From DATAYA01 sp963754235 (lineage in GTDB: Bacteria; Pseudomonadota; Alphaproteobacteria; Acetobacterales; Acetobacteraceae), in contig CAVWFK010000005.1 in assembly GCA_963754235.1 (NCBI GenBank), positions 310,001-374,000 on the forward strand: a DNA stretch of 64,000 nt, given 5' to 3'. Below are positions 33,464 through 42,571 of this stretch, in pieces. The stretch's first letter is position 1. Every line of letters starts with the position of its first letter. Below the pieces are notes generated by a model, which did not search any database, was not told the DNA's origin, and worked only from the letters and a program-made list of their open reading frames with translations. A program made the position numbers and the translations under genes.

Positions 33464-34384
33464 TCACAACAGGCGTTCGGGCCTGAGCAGCCCGTCTTGC
33501 AGCCGGCACAGCCCGACCACGCGCTCCCCCGCCATCGCGCGCACCGCTCCGCCATCGGGATCGGCCGCCTTAGGAATGCGCCCCATCAGCGCCACCAGGC
33601 CGATCGCCTGGCCGTGCCGCAGGGCGCCGACCTCAGCCGCCGTGAGGGCCAGCGCCGGGATGTCGGCCAGCGCGGTCGCCACGGGAAGCAGGAGGTCCGG
33701 GGAAGCCGGCGGGGTATCCTCCCCCCGCGCGCATTTGTCCAGCCCAATCGCCTGCGCCTCGGTGAACGGGCCGACCCGCAGCCGGCGCAAGGCCCCGATA
33801 TGGCCGAGGCTGCCGCAGGCGCGGGCGAGGTCGCGGGCGAGGCTTCGCATATAGACGCCCTTGCCGGATTCCACCTCGAATTCGGCGGTATCGGCGTCGG
33901 CGCGCGCGACCAGTTCGAACCGGTCGATCCGCGCCGGGCGCGGCTCCAGCGTCGCGGTCCGGCCCTCGCGGGCGAGGTCATAGGCGCGCTCGCCCGCGAC
34001 CTTGACCGCCGAGAAGGCGGGTGGGGTCTGCATGATCGCGCCCAGGAAGGCCGGCAGCGCCGCCCGCAGCGCCGCATCCGAGGGCCGCGCGTCGGTGGTC
34101 TCGGTGACCTGCCCATCGGCGTCGTCGGTGTCGCGTGCCTCGCCGAAGCGGAGCGTGAAGCGGTAGAGCTTGGTGCCGTCCATCACGTAGGGCACGGTCT
34201 TGGTGGCGGCGCCGAAGGCGATCGGCAGCACCCCGGTCGCCAGCGGGTCGAGCGTGCCGCCGTGGCCGGCCTTCTGCGCGTCGAAGCCGCGGCGGACGCG
34301 GTTGACCACGTCGGTGCTGGTGAGGCCCGCGGGCTTGTCGATGACCAGCCACCCATCGAGCGGGCGGCCGCGGCGGCGGCGCAT
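33464..34384 (-). CDS. truB: tRNA pseudouridine-55 synthase
   Basis: A 306-residue enzyme making pseudouridine 55 in the T-loop of tRNAs. The catalytic aspartate is in GHGGTLDPLATGVLPIAFG, followed by KLYRFTLRFGEARDTDDADG, PPAFSAVKVAGERAYDLAR and GVYMRSLARDLARACG. The start MRRRRGRPLDGWLVIDKPAG is typical. A toxin-antitoxin pair separates it from rbfA; the toxin stop is 13 bp upstream of the truB start, so read-through from the TA genes would still transcribe it. Confidence 0.97.
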   Translation of the reverse strand: MRRRRGRPLDGWLVIDKPAGLTSTDVVNRVRRGFDAQKAGHGGTLDPLATGVLPIAFGAATKTVPYVMDGTKLYRFTLRFGEARDTDDADGQVTETTDARPSDAALRAALPAFLGAIMQTPPAFSAVKVAGERAYDLAREGRTATLEPRPARIDRFELVARADADTAEFEVESGKGVYMRSLARDLARACGSLGHIGALRRLRVGPFTEAQAIGLDKCARGEDTPPASPDLLLPVATALADIPALALTAAEVGALRHGQAIGLVALMGRIPKAADPDGGAVRAMAGERVVGLCRLQDGLLRPERLL

Positions 34385-34397
34385 CGCGGGATGACCC

Positions 34398-34820
34398 TCA
34401 GTCGATCAGGGCGACGCGCTCCGCGGTAGCGGCGCGGCGGAGTGCGAGGTCGAAGGTGGCGAGCGGGAGCGAGCGCGTCAGAGCAAGCGCGAGATAGGAC
34501 GCATCATACGCGGAGAGCGAGCGCTTGCGGGCGAGCAGGAGACAGTGCCGGAGTGACGCCTCGTCCGATCGCGTCTCGATCTCCATCGACGCGGCGAGAT
34601 TGGCCAAGTCCGAAACCAGCGCATCCACTCTTTCAGCAGCGATTCGTCGACGCCTGCCGGCCATCAGCAACACGTTCAGCACTTCGGCCGGCCAGATCGA
34701 CGGCGCGCCCGTGCCTTCGACCAGGGCCCGTTGGACGATCGCGGTCGCTCTTGGGCTGTCGGCTTCGTCCCCGAACAGCCAGGCGATTGCAACCGACGCA
34801 TCGATGACGAATAGCGCCAC
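34398..34820 (-). CDS. VapC-like PIN-domain toxin ribonuclease
   Basis: A 140-residue PIN-domain RNase. Acidic active-site residues are visible in MALFVIDASVAIAWLFGDEA (Asp7), the PAEVLNVL glutamate near residue 45, and the C-terminal SAYDASYLALALTRSLPLAT with two aspartates plus ATFDLALRRAA. The gene follows an antitoxin of the Phd type by 3 bp. VapC toxins usually cleave tRNA or rRNA. The location, inside the translation-factor cluster, is unusual. All catalytic positions look intact, so the toxin is probably active. Confidence 0.9.
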   Translation of the reverse strand: MALFVIDASVAIAWLFGDEADSPRATAIVQRALVEGTGAPSIWPAEVLNVLLMAGRRRRIAAERVDALVSDLANLAASMEIETRSDEASLRHCLLLARKRSLSAYDASYLALALTRSLPLATFDLALRRAATAERVALID

Positions 34821-34823
34821 GCG

Positions 34824-35099
34824 CTAGCGCCGGCCCTCGTTGATGAGCGCGCGTATCTCGCTTTGCGAAAACGGTCTTATCCCCTGGCGGATCATCTCCA
34901 GCCGGTTCTCCCGCACCCGAGCGAGCAGTTCTTCGGCCTCCTCGGGCGTCAGTGTCCGCATTTCACGTGAAGCCGCGACCGCACTCAGGCGCACGACCGG
35001 CTTGCCCCGATCGGTCACCAGCACATCCTGGCCCTGCGCCGCTTCATCGAGTAGTTCTGCGATCTGCGCCACCGCTTCCTCGCGGCTGACCTGCTTCAT
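34824..35099 (-). CDS. Phd/YefM-family antitoxin
   Basis: A 91-residue antitoxin. The N-terminus matches the Phd/YefM DNA-binding fold (MKQVSREEAVAQIAELLDEA, GQDVLVTDRGKPVVRLSAVA), and the C-terminal tail (PFSQSEIRALINEGRR) is the likely toxin-wrapping region. Its ATG overlaps the rbfA stop as ATGA, so its translation is probably coupled to rbfA. VapC-like toxin follows after 3 bp. Autorepression is usual for the family, but here the promoter would have to lie inside rbfA. Confidence 0.9.
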   Translation of the reverse strand: MKQVSREEAVAQIAELLDEAAQGQDVLVTDRGKPVVRLSAVAASREMRTLTPEEAEELLARVRENRLEMIRQGIRPFSQSEIRALINEGRR

Positions 35100-35500
35100 C
35101 GCCCGCTCTCCAGATCTCGCGCCACCTCCGGCGCGCGCAGCAGCGCGTCGATCCGCGTCGCGGTCTCGAGCGTGGTGTCGGCCGCGAAGTGCAGCTCCGG
35201 TGCCAAGCGCAGCCGCAGTGCGCGCGCCACCTCGCCACGCAGAAATGCCGCCGCGCGGCCGAGGGCCGGGAACAGCGCCGCGACGTCCGACCGCCCGAGC
35301 CGGGCCACGAACACCGTCGCGTGCCGCAAGTCCGGGCTGATCCGTACCTCGGTCACCGTGATCCGCGCGTCGACAAGCTCGGGATCGCGGAACGCGCCGC
35401 GCCCGAACAGCTCGGCCAGCACGCGCCGCATCTCCTCCGCGACTCGCAACTGCCGCGGCGTGCGCGCTCCCGGCCCCGACCCTGCACGCGGCGCCGTCAC
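35096..35500 (-). CDS. rbfA: Ribosome-binding factor A
   Basis: A 134-residue KH-like factor that helps 16S 5'-end maturation and cold adaptation. Family segments: RQLRVAEEMRRVLAELFGRG, ITVTEVRISPDLRHATVFV and RLRLAPELHFAADTTLETAT. The GTG start at 35500 overlaps the infB stop as GTGA; the longer frame to 35581 was rejected. Its stop overlaps the antitoxin start (ATGA). Confidence 0.95.
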   Translation of the reverse strand: MTAPRAGSGPGARTPRQLRVAEEMRRVLAELFGRGAFRDPELVDARITVTEVRISPDLRHATVFVARLGRSDVAALFPALGRAAAFLRGEVARALRLRLAPELHFAADTTLETATRIDALLRAPEVARDLESGR

Positions 35501-38124
35501 GCCGGCACCAGCTCGGTCTCGTAGCACTCGACGATGTCGCCCTCGCGCAGATCGTGGAAGTTCGCGAACGAGAGGCCGCACTCGTAGCCGCGCGCTACCT
35601 CGCGCACGTCGTCCTTGAAGCGCTTGAGCTGCGACAGTTCGCCCTGGTGGATCACCACGCCCTCGCGCAGCAGCCGCACGCCCGCACCGCGCCGCACCAC
35701 GCCTTCAGTCACCATGCATCCGGCAACCTTGCCGACCTTGGTGATGTCGAACACCCGGCGGATTTCGGCATAGCCAAGGAACTTCTCGCGCTGCTTGGGC
35801 GCGGTTTTGCCGCGCACCATCGTCTCGATGTCGTCGGCGACCTCGTAGATGATCGAGTAGTAGCGGATCTCCACATGCTCGCGTGTCGCCAGCTCGCGCG
35901 CCTGCGCGGTCGCGCGCACGTTGAATGCGACGATCACCGCCTCCGATGCGCGGGCAAGCTGCACGTCGCTCTCGGTGATCTGTCCGACGGACGCGAGCAG
36001 CACCCGCACCTTCACCTCGTCCGACGCCTGCTTCAACACCGTCGCCTGGATTGCCTCGGCGCTGCCCTGCACGTCGGCCTTGACGACGACCGCGACCTCC
36101 TTCTGCTCGCCGGCGACGATGCGGGCGAGCATCTGGTCGAGCGTGCCGCGACCGGCGGCCACGCCGGCGGCGGTCTTGTCGCGTTGCCGGCGTTGGCGGA
36201 ACTCGCTCACCTCGCGCGCGCGGGCCTCGTTCTCGACCACGGTGAACGGCTCGCCCGCGCCCGGCACCGCGCCGAGGCCGAGCACCTCCACCGGCGCCGC
36301 CGGCCCGGCATCGCGGATCGCGCGCCCGCGATCGTCGAGCATCGCGCGCACCCGGCCCCATTCGGCGCCGGCGACCACGATGTCGCCTTGCTGCAGCGTG
36401 CCCTTCTGCACCAGCACCGTCGCGACCGGGCCGCGTCCGCGATCCAGCCGGCTCTCGATCACCGCGCCCTCGGCGCTGCGCTCGGGATTGGCGCGCAGAT
36501 CAAGCAGCTCGGCCTGCAGCAGGATCGCCTCTTCGAGCTTGTCTAGGCCGGTGCGCGCGGTCGCCGAGACTTCCACGTCCTGCGTCTCGCCGCCCATCTC
36601 CTCGACCACGACCTCGTGGCTCAATAGTTCGGTGCGAACCCGCTGCGGGCTGGCGTCCGGCTTGTCCATCTTGTTGATCGCGACCACGATCGGCGCGCCG
36701 GCGGCGCGGGCGTGGCGGATCGCCTCGATCGTCTGCGGCATCACTCCGTCATCGGCCGCCACCACCAGCACTACGATGTCGGTGACGGCGGCGCCGCGTG
36801 CTCGCATCGCGGTGAACGCCTCATGGCCCGGCGTGTCGATGAAGGTGATGCGCTGGCCGGAGGCAAGCGTCACCTGATAGGCGCCGATGTGCTGAGTGAT
36901 CCCGCCCGCCTCGCCGGCGGCGACGCCTGTCTCGCGCAATGCATCGAGCAGACTCGTCTTACCGTGATCGACATGGCCCATCACGGTGACGACCGGCGGC
37001 CGCGGTTGCAGCTCGGCGGCCGTATCAATCGCGCCCTCCAGCCCCTGCTCAACATCGGCTTCCGAAACCCGCTTGGCGCGATGCCCGAACTCCTGCACCA
37101 CCAACTCGGCGGTGTCGGCATCCAGGCTCTGCGTGATCGTCGCCATGACGCCGAGCTTCATCAGCGCCTTGACCACATCGGAGGCGCGCGTCGCCATGCG
37201 GCCGGCCAGCTCCTGCACCGTGATCGTCTCGGGCAGCACGACCTCACGCACCACCCGCACCTGGTCGGCGCGCAGCCGCTCCAGTTCCGCCTGGCGCCGT
37301 TCGCGCTCGCGCTGGCGGCGCACCGAGGCCAGGCTGCGGGTGCGATCGTCCTCGCCCTCGATCGCCGCCTGCACGTCGATGCGGCCGGCGCGGCGGCGGT
37401 CGTCCACGCCCTTCTTGGGCACGGCGACCTGCGGCCGTCGTGGCGGCAGCATGGTGCCCGGGCGCCGGATCGGGCGCGCCTCGTCGTCGTCCTCGCCGGG
37501 GCGGACCGGCTTGAGGCGCAGCGTCTCGGTCGGCGCCGCCGGGGTGGCGGCGGGACGCGCCGGGCGACGGGCTTCACCCGGCGCGCCGGCGGCCGCGGGG
37601 GTCGTCGTGGCGGCCGCATCGGCGGCCTCGCGGGCGGCGGCCTCGGCCGCGCGCAGCGCCTGCTCCTCGGCCTCCTGTCGTGCGGCTTCCTCGGCGGCGC
37701 GGCGCGCCTCCTCCTCGCGTCGGCGCGCTTCCTCGGCGGCGGAGAGGATCGAGATTTTCTCCTGCTCGCGCCGCTCGGCCTCACGCCGCGCCGACTCGCG
37801 CTGCTGTTCGACGAGTGCGCGCTGACGGGCGGCGAGTTCGGTCGCGGTCAGCGCGCGCCCGCCCGACCCGGTGCCGGGACGGCCCCCGGCGGGGGGTGCG
37901 GCGCGGCCGGGGGGCGGGGCGGCCCCGGGAGCGGCCGCGGGCGTGCCGGGCGTCGGCGTGGCGCGCTTCTTGCGCACTTCGACCTGCACCACCTTGGAGC
38001 GGCCGTGGCTGAAGCTCTGCCGCACCGACCCCGCGTCCACGGTCCGCCCGATCTCGAGGCGGCCCGTGGGCCGCAGCGAGAGGCGCCCCTTGCCGGTATC
38101 CTGGTCGTTGCTGCTGTCGCTCAT
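35497..38124 (-). CDS. infB: Translation initiation factor IF-2
   Basis: An 875-residue GTPase that brings initiator tRNA to the 30S subunit. The N-terminal ~290 residues are low-complexity, with Ala/Pro/Gly and charged Glu/Arg helices (AARREAERREQE-like). The GTPase domain begins near residue 375: G1 VTVMGHVDHGKTSLLDALRE, G3 TFIDTPGHEAFTAMRARGA, G4 VAINKMDKPDA. The C-terminal domains close with YECGLSFANFHDLREGDIVE. Start overlaps the ylxR stop (ATGA), and the stop overlaps rbfA (GTGA). Confidence 0.97.
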   Translation of the reverse strand: MSDSSNDQDTGKGRLSLRPTGRLEIGRTVDAGSVRQSFSHGRSKVVQVEVRKKRATPTPGTPAAAPGAAPPPGRAAPPAGGRPGTGSGGRALTATELAARQRALVEQQRESARREAERREQEKISILSAAEEARRREEEARRAAEEAARQEAEEQALRAAEAAAREAADAAATTTPAAAGAPGEARRPARPAATPAAPTETLRLKPVRPGEDDDEARPIRRPGTMLPPRRPQVAVPKKGVDDRRRAGRIDVQAAIEGEDDRTRSLASVRRQRERERRQAELERLRADQVRVVREVVLPETITVQELAGRMATRASDVVKALMKLGVMATITQSLDADTAELVVQEFGHRAKRVSEADVEQGLEGAIDTAAELQPRPPVVTVMGHVDHGKTSLLDALRETGVAAGEAGGITQHIGAYQVTLASGQRITFIDTPGHEAFTAMRARGAAVTDIVVLVVAADDGVMPQTIEAIRHARAAGAPIVVAINKMDKPDASPQRVRTELLSHEVVVEEMGGETQDVEVSATARTGLDKLEEAILLQAELLDLRANPERSAEGAVIESRLDRGRGPVATVLVQKGTLQQGDIVVAGAEWGRVRAMLDDRGRAIRDAGPAAPVEVLGLGAVPGAGEPFTVVENEARAREVSEFRQRRQRDKTAAGVAAGRGTLDQMLARIVAGEQKEVAVVVKADVQGSAEAIQATVLKQASDEVKVRVLLASVGQITESDVQLARASEAVIVAFNVRATAQARELATREHVEIRYYSIIYEVADDIETMVRGKTAPKQREKFLGYAEIRRVFDITKVGKVAGCMVTEGVVRRGAGVRLLREGVVIHQGELSQLKRFKDDVREVARGYECGLSFANFHDLREGDIVECYETELVPA

Positions 38125-38786
38125 GCACCCGTCCGTTCGTCAAACCCAACCGCGCCGGAAAGCCCGGCCAACCGCTCCGCCTCGTCCGCGATCACGCTCG
38201 CCAGCCGCCCCGGCGCCACCGCCACGTGAACCGCCCGCTCGCGGCCGAATACATCGCCCAGCGCAGCGGCCGAAAGAGGTGCCACTACCGGAACCGCCCG
38301 GCGGCCAAGCACCCGCGCCCGTTCGCCCGCACTTCCGTCCGCCGCCTGCACCAGCAAGCAGGCACGATCCTGCGCAAGCCACTCGCGGACCTTGTCGAAC
38401 CCGCACACCGCCTGTCCGGCACGCCGCGCGAAGCCGAGGTGATCCGCGATCCGCCGGGCGAGGCCCGCGCGCAGTACCGATGCGAGATCGGCGGGCACCG
38501 CGACCGGGCCACGAGCGGCCTTGGCAAAGATCCCGCGGGCGCGGGCGCGTTCTAGCACATCCGCCCGGGCGCTCAACCACATTCCCCGCCCCGGCAGGCT
38601 GGCCGAAAGGTCGGGCACCAGCACCCGGCCGGGGCCGATCACGAAGCGGATCATGCGCTGCTTCGGTGCCCGTTCCCGGGTGACGATACAACGCCGCAGC
38701 GGGCCGGTCTCCGGTTCGTCCTCGGGGTCGTCCCCGGGGTCGTGCCCGGAATCGTGCTCCGTCGGGATCGCGGGCGCGTCAGTCGT
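38121..38786 (-). CDS. YlxR (DUF448)-L7Ae-like RNA-binding protein, start codon unusual
   Basis: The nusA-infB cluster protein joining a YlxR/DUF448 domain to an L7Ae-like RNA-binding domain. Conserved sequence begins at PLRRCIVTRERAPKQRMIRF and continues with LPGRGMWLSARADVLERA, then an L7Ae-like half (~residues 110-200, GFARRAGQAVCGFDKVREWL). The first ATG (38654) lies after the conserved RRCIVTRER motif. Upstream in frame there is no ATG, GTG or TTG before a stop. The codon in the usual place, overlapping the nusA stop, is ACG (38784-38786), followed by TDAPAIPTEHDSG; an ATG there would need one silent change in nusA. Start at ACG, an upstream indel or the shorter protein are all possible. 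Confidence 0.75.
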   Translation of the reverse strand, partial: TTDAPAIPTEHDSGHDPGDDPEDEPETGPLRRCIVTRERAPKQRMIRFVIGPGRVLVPDLSASLPGRGMWLSARADVLERARARGIFAKAARGPVAVPADLASVLRAGLARRIADHLGFARRAGQAVCGFDKVREWLAQDRACLLVQAADGSAGERARVLGRRAVPVVAPLSAAALGDVFGRERAVHVAVAPGRLASVIADEAERLAGLSGAVGFDERTGA

Positions 38787-40321
38787 GGCGCGCCTCCGCG
38801 TCCGGCATGGGCGCGGCCGCCTCGTCTTCGAACCAGTGCGCCCGCGCGGCCATGATCACCTGGTTCGCCGTCTCCTCATCGATCGCGTCCACACCCAGGA
38901 TTTCGCGCAGCTCGTCGGAGGCAAGGTCGCCCAGATCGTCGAGCGTCTTGACCCCCTTCTCGCCCAGCGCCACCAGCATCGCCGGCGTCAGCGTCTCGAT
39001 CGCGGCCAACTCGTCGGTGACGCCGAGCTCGCGGCGCCGCTCGCCCAGCGCCTCGTCGCGGCGGATCAGCCAGCCCTCGGCGCGGCGGATCAGCTCGGCG
39101 GCAACGTTCTCGTCGAAACCCTCGATCTCGGCCAGTTCCTCGGCGGGCGTGAACGCCAGCTCCTCGACCGAATTGAACCCTTCCGTCACCAGCAGCCCGG
39201 CGATCACGTCATCGACATCGAGCGCTTCGACGAACAGGCCGGTGCGACGGCGAAACTCCTCCTGCCGCCGCTCGCTCTCCTCGGCCTCGGTCAGGATGTC
39301 GATGTCCCAGCGGGTGAGCTGGCTCGCCAGCCGCACGTTCTGGCCGCGACGCCCGATCGCGAGCGAGAGCTGGTCGTCCGGCACCACCACCTCGACCCGC
39401 CCGGCCTCCTCGTCCATCACCACCTTGGTGACCTCGGCGGGGGCCAGCGCGTTGACCACGAAGGTCGCCGATTGCGGCGACCACGGGATGATGTCGATCT
39501 TCTCGCCCTGCAACTCCTGCACCACCGCCTGCACGCGCGAGCCGCGCATTCCCACGCACGCGCCCACCGGGTCGATCGAGCTGTCGCGCGAAATCACCGC
39601 CATCTTGGCGCGGCTGCCGGGATCGCGCGCCACCGCCTTGATCTCGATAATGCCGTCGTAGATTTCGGGAACTTCCTGCGCAAACAGCTTCGCCAGGAAG
39701 CCCGGATGCGTGCGAGAGAGGAAAATCTGCGGCCCGCGCGGTTCCTCGCGCACGTCGTAGATGTACGCCCGCACGCGGTCGCCGTTGCGAAAGCTCTCGC
39801 GCGGGATCAGCTCGTCGCGACGCAGCAACGCTTCGGCGCGGCCGAGATCGACCATCAGGTTGCCGTACTCGGTGCGCTTGACGATGCCGTTGACGATTTC
39901 GCCGACGCGGTCGCGGTACTCGTTGGTACTGCCGCTTGCGCTCGTATTCTCGCACGCGCTGCACCATCACCTGCTTGGCGGTTTGCGCGGCGATGCGGTT
40001 GAAGTCGATCGGCGGCAGCGGATCGACGATGAACTCGCCGATATTGATCTCGGGCTTGAACTTGCGCGCGATGTGGACCGGGATTTGCGTCTCCTCGTTC
40101 TCGACCGTCTCCACGGCCTCGGTCCAGCGCGACAGGCGCACGTCGCCGGTCTTGCGATCGATGGTGGCGCGGATGTCCTTCTCGTGGCCGTACTTGGCGC
40201 GGCCGGCCTTCTGGATCGCCTGCTCCATCGCCTCGAGCACCTCCTCGCGCTCGATCGACTTCTCCCGCGCGACGGCGTCGGCCACCAGCAGCAGTTCGGG
40301 TCGAGAGACGGCGGTATCCAT
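38779..40321 (-). CDS. nusA: Transcription termination/antitermination factor NusA, frameshifted in this sequence
   Basis: RNA polymerase-associated factor controlling pausing and termination. The N-terminal domain starts MDTAVSRPELLLVADAVARE and runs through VREYERKRQYQ in one frame. The rest (REYRDRVGEIVNGIVKRTEY, S1 domain FRNGDRVRAYIYDVREEPRG, KH domains SIDPVGACVGMRGSRVQAVV and LSLAIGRRGQNVRLASQLTR, C-terminal acidic repeats) follows in a shifted frame. The switch lies at about 39920-39928, where one extra base (CCAACGAG) would explain it. nusA is normally essential, so a sequencing or assembly error is more likely than a real break. The start ATG at 40321 has AGAGGA upstream. Confidence 0.93.
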
Positions 40322-40358
40322 GGCGTCCTCTTTTTTCTGGACAGGCATTCGGCGGGCA

Positions 40359-40878
40359 TCAGTGGGTCTCCTGCGGAGCAGCGGCGGCGATCAGCGCGTC
40401 GGTGAGCACCAGCCGCGCGCGGCGGATGCCGGGCAACGGCAGTGCCGCCTCGGTGCCGTCGTCGAGGCGCAGCCGCGCGTGCTGCCCGTCTGCCCCGAGC
40501 ACGGTGCCGGCGAAGCGGCGCCGGCCGTCGAGCGGGGCGGCGAGCTCGAACTCGGGCGAGGTGGCCGGCGAAGCGGTTCCAGTCCTTGGGCCGGGTTAGC
40601 GGCCGGTCGATACCCGGCGAGCTGACTTCAAGCGTCCAGGCGGCGGGCAACGGGTCCTCGACGTCGAGCACGGCGCCGAGGACGACGCTGAGCGTCTCGC
40701 AGTCGGCGATGCCGAACGGGGTGCCGTCGGCACGCTCGGCCATCACCTGCACGGTCGGCCGCTGGCGGCCGAGCACGGCGACGCGCACCAGCTCATAACC
40801 CATGCGGTCGAGCGTGGGCGCGATCACGCCGGCGATGCGGTCCTCCAGCGAAGCGGAGTCGGGTATGGCGCGATGCAA
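40359..40878 (-). CDS. rimP: Ribosome maturation factor RimP, frameshifted in this sequence
   Basis: 30S maturation factor. One frame gives EDRIAGVIAPTLDRMGYELV, RPTVQVMAERADGTPFGIAD and EVSSPGIDRPLTRPKDWNRF. The rest (ELAAPLDGRRRFAGTVLGAD and the C-terminal strand region) is read in a shifted frame from about 40550. One extra base in CGAGTTCGAG accounts for it. No ATG is well placed: TTG at 40878 directly follows a terminator-like hairpin, so the start is uncertain. Like nusA, it is a conserved core gene, so an indel error is the simplest reading. It heads the rimP-nusA-infB cluster. Confidence 0.88.
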
Positions 40879-40880
40879 AC

Positions 40881-40910
40881 AAAAAAGGCGGCCCGTGAAG
40901 GCCACCCCCC
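40881..40910 (-). terminator. Terminator-like hairpin ahead of rimP (rimP leader/attenuator)
   Basis: On the minus strand GGTGGCC-TTCACG-GGCCGCC forms a 7-bp stem, followed directly by TTTTTT and then the rimP coding region. A hairpin plus T-run just before rimP is a known proteobacterial arrangement that attenuates the rimP-nusA operon. Here the T-run abuts the putative TTG start. Confidence 0.75.
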
Positions 40911-41000
40911 ATCTTCGAGCGGTGCGTGATTGCGCCACAAATAGCGCGGGGGAGGGGGGTTCGCAAGGGTGTCGAGGCACAGAGGCGCCGCCGCGAGCGA

Positions 41001-41900
41001 CTATCCGGCGGCGTTCTGCGGCAGTGAAATCCCCGCCAGCGCCTCCCAGAAGCGGATCACGAACGCATCGTCCCGCCCGCCATGCCCCCCCGCCGCCGCC
41101 GCCAGGAAGAGCTGGTGCGCCGCCGCCGCGAGCGGCAGCGGAAACGTCAGCGCTCGCGCCTGATCGAGCACGATGCCCAGGTCCTTGACGAAGATGTTCA
41201 CCGCCGAATGCGGCGTGTCGTCGCCTACGAGAATGTGCGGCACCCGGTTCTGCCACATCCATGAACTTCCCGCCGAGGACGAGATCACCTCGAACAGCGT
41301 TTTCGGATCGGCCCCCGCCCTGATGCCGAGCGCCAGCGCCTCGGCCGCGACCGCGATATGCACCCCGGCCAGCAACTGATTGACCATCTTCACCGTGCTG
41401 CCCGTGCCCGCCGCATCGCCGAGCCGCCAGACCTGCCCCGAATAGGCAGAAAGCGCCGGCTCGGCCCGCGCGAACGCCGCCGGGCTGCCCGAGGCCATCA
41501 CCGTCATCGTCCCGGCCCGCGCCGCGACCCGCCCGCCCGAGACCGGCGCATCGAGGAACAGGCGCCCGCCGGCCTCCACCCGCTCGGCCATCTGCCGCGC
41601 CGCGTCGGGTGCCATCGTGACACCGGAGATCACCACCGCGTGCGCCGCCAGACGATCGAGACATCCGGCCTCTCCAAACAGCACCGCCTCGGCCTGCGCC
41701 GCGTTCACCACGAACAGCACCGCTGCTTCCAGCCCGTCCGGCAATGCGTCGGCCGCGTCCACGCAGCGCCCGCCCGCCTGCTCCAGCGCGGCCCACACCT
41801 CCCGCCGTATCTCGACCCCCACCACCTCGTGACCCTTGGCGGCGAGGTTGAGCGCCGCACCCATCCCCATCGTACCCAGGCCGATGACCGCGAGCTTCAT
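41001..41900 (-). CDS. NAD(P)-dependent beta-hydroxyacid dehydrogenase (LtnD/3-HIBDH family)
   Basis: A 299-residue dehydrogenase of the 3-hydroxyisobutyrate/L-threonate type. The dinucleotide motif is AVIGLGTMGMGAALNLAAKG; the substrate loop is FLDAPVSGGRVAARAGTMTV; the catalytic lysine is in GSTVKMVNQLLAGVHIAVAA; the C-terminal signature is NIFVKDLGIVLDQARALTFP. It resembles L-threonate dehydrogenase most, but the exact acid is unsure. It lies upstream of rimP on the same strand with ~100 bp carrying the rimP leader, so it is probably separate. Confidence 0.9.
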   Translation of the reverse strand: MKLAVIGLGTMGMGAALNLAAKGHEVVGVEIRREVWAALEQAGGRCVDAADALPDGLEAAVLFVVNAAQAEAVLFGEAGCLDRLAAHAVVISGVTMAPDAARQMAERVEAGGRLFLDAPVSGGRVAARAGTMTVMASGSPAAFARAEPALSAYSGQVWRLGDAAGTGSTVKMVNQLLAGVHIAVAAEALALGIRAGADPKTLFEVISSSAGSSWMWQNRVPHILVGDDTPHSAVNIFVKDLGIVLDQARALTFPLPLAAAAHQLFLAAAAGGHGGRDDAFVIRFWEALAGISLPQNAAG

Positions 41901-41918
41901 GGCGGAAAATCCTGTCGA

Positions 41919-42512
41919 TCAGCGAATCGCGCGCAGAAGCTGGCCGCCTTGCAGCGCCGAGGCAACCTGCAAATGGTCACGGATCACCGGCGCGGTCTGG
42001 GCTGCGAAGGCGGTCACGTCCGGGTCGGTGCCCTGCGCCGCCTCGTTCTGATAGAGCGCCAGCGCGTCCTTGTGGGCGGCGACCTGGCGTTGCAGATAGG
42101 CGCGGTCGAACGCCGCACCCCGCAGCGCCCCAAGCCGCGCGATCGCATCCTGCCCGGCCGGCCCTACGCTGCTTGGCGGCTTGATCCCGTTGCGCTGCGC
42201 GAGATCCGCAAGCTGCCGGTCAACGTCGGTATAGCGATCGACCATTTCCTGTCCGAACTGACGTACCTGCGGGCGCGTGCCCTGCTGCACGGCAAGACGT
42301 CCTAACTGCACCTCGGCCAGTCCGGCCCGCATCGCCTGATCGAGGAAGTCGCTGTCCGCCGTGCTCAGATGCGAGGCCGGCCGCGGCGGCGCCGTGGTCG
42401 TCACGGGCGGCGGCGGGTTCGAACACGCGGCGAACGGCAGCAGCAGGCTCGCAGCAACTCCCAGCCGGACAACGGTTTGGCCGGCGACGGTGTGACGGGC
42501 GAGCAGGGGCAT
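41919..42512 (-). CDS. DUF4142 lipoprotein
   Basis: A 197-residue exported lipoprotein: signal with lipobox LPFAAC (VRLGVAASLLLPFAACSNPP) and a ferritin-like four-helix DUF4142 domain (DSDFLDQAMRAGLAEVQLGR, RQFGQEMVDRYTDVDRQLAD, AYLQRQVAAHKDALALYQNE). Function of DUF4142 proteins is unknown; many are induced by stress. The ATG at 42512 was chosen because the signal begins there; the longer frame would run into the peptidase gene. Confidence 0.88.
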   Translation of the reverse strand: MPLLARHTVAGQTVVRLGVAASLLLPFAACSNPPPPVTTTAPPRPASHLSTADSDFLDQAMRAGLAEVQLGRLAVQQGTRPQVRQFGQEMVDRYTDVDRQLADLAQRNGIKPPSSVGPAGQDAIARLGALRGAAFDRAYLQRQVAAHKDALALYQNEAAQGTDPDVTAFAAQTAPVIRDHLQVASALQGGQLLRAIR

Positions 42513-42571
42513 CGGCCTCTCCTTGTTCCTGTGGTCGGCGATAGAACGCGGCGGCGGCGGTTGGTTCGCGC

